DNA from: Sporolactobacillus vineae DSM 21990 = SL153
GTDB lineage: Bacteria > Bacillota > Bacilli > Bacillales > Sporolactobacillaceae
Direction: 5' to 3'
Length of the DNA stretch: 64,000 nt
Assembly: GCF_000377985.1 (NCBI RefSeq)
Contig: NZ_KB899042.1
Location: forward strand, 362,784 to 426,783
Both the position numbers and the translations under genes were made by a program. Of the stretch, positions 62,183-64,000 are shown piece after piece. The notes under the pieces were generated by a model. That model did no database searches, was not told the origin of the DNA, and was given only the letters and a program-made list of their open reading frames with translations. Positions within the stretch are counted from its first letter, which is position 1; each line of letters opens with the position of its first letter.

Positions 62183-63622
62183 ATGCATCCAGACCGAATA
62201 TCCAGTGTCCCGTTATACATACAAATCGTCGAATCGATCAAGGAAAAAATCCGTTCCGGAGAATGGGTGGTCGGCACGCGACTGCCTTCGCAGCGTGATC
62301 TGGCACAGAGTCTCGGAGTGAATCGGAGCACCATATCTCTCGCGTTTGATGAACTGGCCGCACAGGGGCTTATCCACAGTGCTTACGGAAGAGGTACGGT
62401 GGTCATCAACAATACTTGGGGATTGCTGACGCAAAAACAGCCGACTAATTGGCAGGCCTTAATTGAATCGGGCAGTTACAAGCCGAATCTGGCAATGATT
62501 CGGAAGATCAACGATGCCGAGTTTGCCCCTGATGTGGTCCGGATGGGTACGGGTGAACTGGCACCTCAGTTACTTCCGAATCGACAGACAGATGAGCTGC
62601 TTCGAAACTTGCCGGTCTCCTCTCTATCTTTGGGCTATTCAGAACCTAAAGGGGACCGCCAGTTACGTGAAGAAATTGCCCGGTATGTCACACGGTTCGG
62701 CATTAACGCAGCGCCGTCTTCGATCCTCATTGTCTCCGGTGCGCTGCAGGCGCTTCAGCTCATTTCAGTGGGTTTGCTCGATCACGGATCGACCATTCTG
62801 TTAGAAAAACCCTCCTATTTGTATTCAGTGAATGTTTTTCAGTCTTCAGGAATGCGTTTTGCGGGAGTGAAACTTGATTCAGGAGGGATGCGTGTGGATA
62901 AACTCGAAGCGCTTAAGCGGCAGTATCAGAGCTCGATCATCTATACAATCCCAAATTTTCATAATCCGACGGGCATTTTGATGAGCCGGAAACGCCGGCA
63001 GCAGATGCTCTCTGTTTCACTTCAGGCCAGACTGCCGATTATTGAGGACGATGTCTATCGCGAGCTTTGGTTCGACAGTCCTCCCCCTCCGCCGCTGAAA
63101 GCAATGGATCATGCAGGCGAAGTGATTTATATCGGCAGTGTTTCCAAAGCACTGAGCCCGGGCCTCCGTGTCGGTTGGGTGATTGGCCCGGAGACGGTCA
63201 TTGACCGTCTCGCCGACATCAAGATGCAAAGCGATTATGGCTCCAGCGCCGTCTCCCAACTGATCGTCAGCGAATTTTTGCGGACAGGCACCTACGACGC
63301 GCACAGTGCCTTCGTCAGAGAAAAGTTAAAAATACGTCGGGATTACCTGATCGGTCTGCTCAATCAATATTTTTCCGATATTGCCGACTGGAAGACACCA
63401 GCCGGCGGATTCTACATCTGGCTGAAAATCCGTCCGGAGATCAACCTGGTTTTGCTATTCAAAAATGCCTTGGAACAGCATATACTGCTGAATCCCGGCA
63501 TTCTGTATGATCGGCAGTCCAGCCAGTATTTACGGCTTTCCTTCAGCTATGCCACCCTTCCGCAAATGGAACAGGCCGTGAGACAATTAAGGGGCCTGAT
63601 TCTGGAAGTCCAAAAGTCGTGA
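62183..63622 (+). CDS. MocR-family regulator (GntR helix-turn-helix fused to aminotransferase)
   Basis: A 479-residue protein. Residues 1-75 are a GntR winged helix (PLYIQIVESIKEKIRSGEW, LPSQRDLAQSLGVNRSTISLAF); the rest is a class I aminotransferase fold with PLP-lysine motif GSVSKALSPGLRVGW. MocR proteins use PLP as effector and usually control the adjacent divergent gene, here the LysE exporter. ATG 62183 has AGGAAG 6 nt upstream; ATG 62177 is too close to it. Confidence 0.93.
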   Translation: MHPDRISSVPLYIQIVESIKEKIRSGEWVVGTRLPSQRDLAQSLGVNRSTISLAFDELAAQGLIHSAYGRGTVVINNTWGLLTQKQPTNWQALIESGSYKPNLAMIRKINDAEFAPDVVRMGTGELAPQLLPNRQTDELLRNLPVSSLSLGYSEPKGDRQLREEIARYVTRFGINAAPSSILIVSGALQALQLISVGLLDHGSTILLEKPSYLYSVNVFQSSGMRFAGVKLDSGGMRVDKLEALKRQYQSSIIYTIPNFHNPTGILMSRKRRQQMLSVSLQARLPIIEDDVYRELWFDSPPPPPLKAMDHAGEVIYIGSVSKALSPGLRVGWVIGPETVIDRLADIKMQSDYGSSAVSQLIVSEFLRTGTYDAHSAFVREKLKIRRDYLIGLLNQYFSDIADWKTPAGGFYIWLKIRPEINLVLLFKNALEQHILLNPGILYDRQSSQYLRLSFSYATLPQMEQAVRQLRGLILEVQKS

Positions 63623-64000
63623 TGATGATCCGGAAAAGTTGTCTCTGCAGCGCTCGAGAAAATTTTCGCTAGCTCTCCATGGTGTCAGCAGCTCGATTTA
63701 TCCAAATAGGATCAACTGATATGAACGAAACTGTCAATGCCCCGCACTTGTTTGGCCAGGTCTCCTGTTTTAAGCGACTTTAATCTGAGGGGGGTGCGTC
63801 CTCTCTTTCATGCTGGCTCAGTTTCACGTGACTTCCAAACGCACCCCTCCTTCCTTATCATGGGTCGCACGGCTCGAAGGCAAAAAGTACAACGCTGATT
63901 GGCATACTGATATCCGTGGATTGGGTACCACATTATATCTTTCCGTCTCAGGAGCCGGCACGTTCTTTTGTCGTACATCAGCCTCGATAGAAGCAGGTAC
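63623..64000. other. Right-edge region without a recognised gene
   Basis: 378 bp. It holds a long-loop inverted repeat GGGGTGCGT (63791-63799)/ACGCACCCC (63839-63847). Frames on both strands stay open to the edge: plus from ATG 63810 (MLAQFHVTSKRTPPSLSWVA, no ribosome site) and minus from the edge to a TGA near 63827. I recognise neither product. Confidence 0.4.

Noticed and set aside
1..64000. CRISPR arrays, tRNA or rRNA genes, insertion sequences, prophage
   Set aside because: No regularly spaced repeats, no cloverleaf-type sequence ending in CCA, no transposase or phage structural gene was seen on either strand.

Overview
The window is an ordinary, densely packed chromosomal segment of a low-to-mid GC, spore-forming Firmicute of the Bacillales. 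The gene set best fits a Sporolactobacillus-like lactic acid bacterium (inference). It combines Bacillus-type genes (lipM/lipA, alsS-alsD-alsR, SNF2/SWIM pair, YtaF- and YjcZ-like sporulation genes, CypC-type P450, MocR-LysE pair) with a mevalonate pathway, acetoin and ethanol fermentation genes, and Firmicute RNA regulators (one T-box, two SAM-I riboswitches). I found no rRNA, tRNA, insertion sequence, prophage or CRISPR array.

Layout. 1-7.1 kb: glutamate synthase (gltB, start of gltD) and the lipoate genes lipM-lipA, all on the minus strand. 7.3-11 kb: SNF2 helicase and SWIM protein. 11.2-14.6 kb: threonine operon hom-thrC-thrB behind a leader with a perfect 18-bp hairpin. 14.8-20.6 kb: an RpiR regulator, hisC, and a serine operon (class V aminotransferase-serA) behind a T-box whose apparent specifier is the Ser codon AGC. 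20.6-24.5 kb: HAD phosphatase, membrane-anchored propeller protein, AIM24 protein, YtaF-like protein. 24.6-28.2 kb: alsS-alsD with divergent alsR. 28.2-35.3 kb: AI-2E transporter, cardiolipin synthase, thioesterase, AraC regulator with divergent aquaporin, zinc-independent S14, DedA, glutaredoxin-like protein, and a tiny YjcZ-like gene. 35.4-39.5 kb: mevalonate operon mvk-mvaD-[pmk-fni fusion]. 39.7-45.2 kb: aldo/keto reductase and methionine/cysteine genes driven by two divergent SAM-I riboswitches. 45.3-49.4 kb: adhE with a perfect Rex operator and cre-like sites, and a CYP152 peroxygenase. 49.7-53.6 kb: MMPL exporter with divergent TetR. 53.8-57.1 kb: a CstR-type persulfide operon (two rhodaneses, CoA-disulfide reductase-rhodanese, glutaredoxin, decayed DsrE-like gene) with two matching operators. 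57.2-63.6 kb: queG, small zinc-binding protein, EcsAB-type ABC exporter, GNAT, LysE exporter with divergent MocR regulator.

Together the genes describe a fermentative cell that senses carbon status (cre), NADH (Rex), acetate/acetoin metabolism (AlsR), amino acid supply (T-box, SAM riboswitches) and sulfane sulfur (CstR). The most unusual items are the single-frame phosphomevalonate kinase/type 2 isopentenyl-PP isomerase fusion that keeps a good ribosome binding site and GTG start at the junction, the twin CstR operators with a dead DsrE gene at the end of the operon, and two strong unexplained leader structures before hom and hisC.
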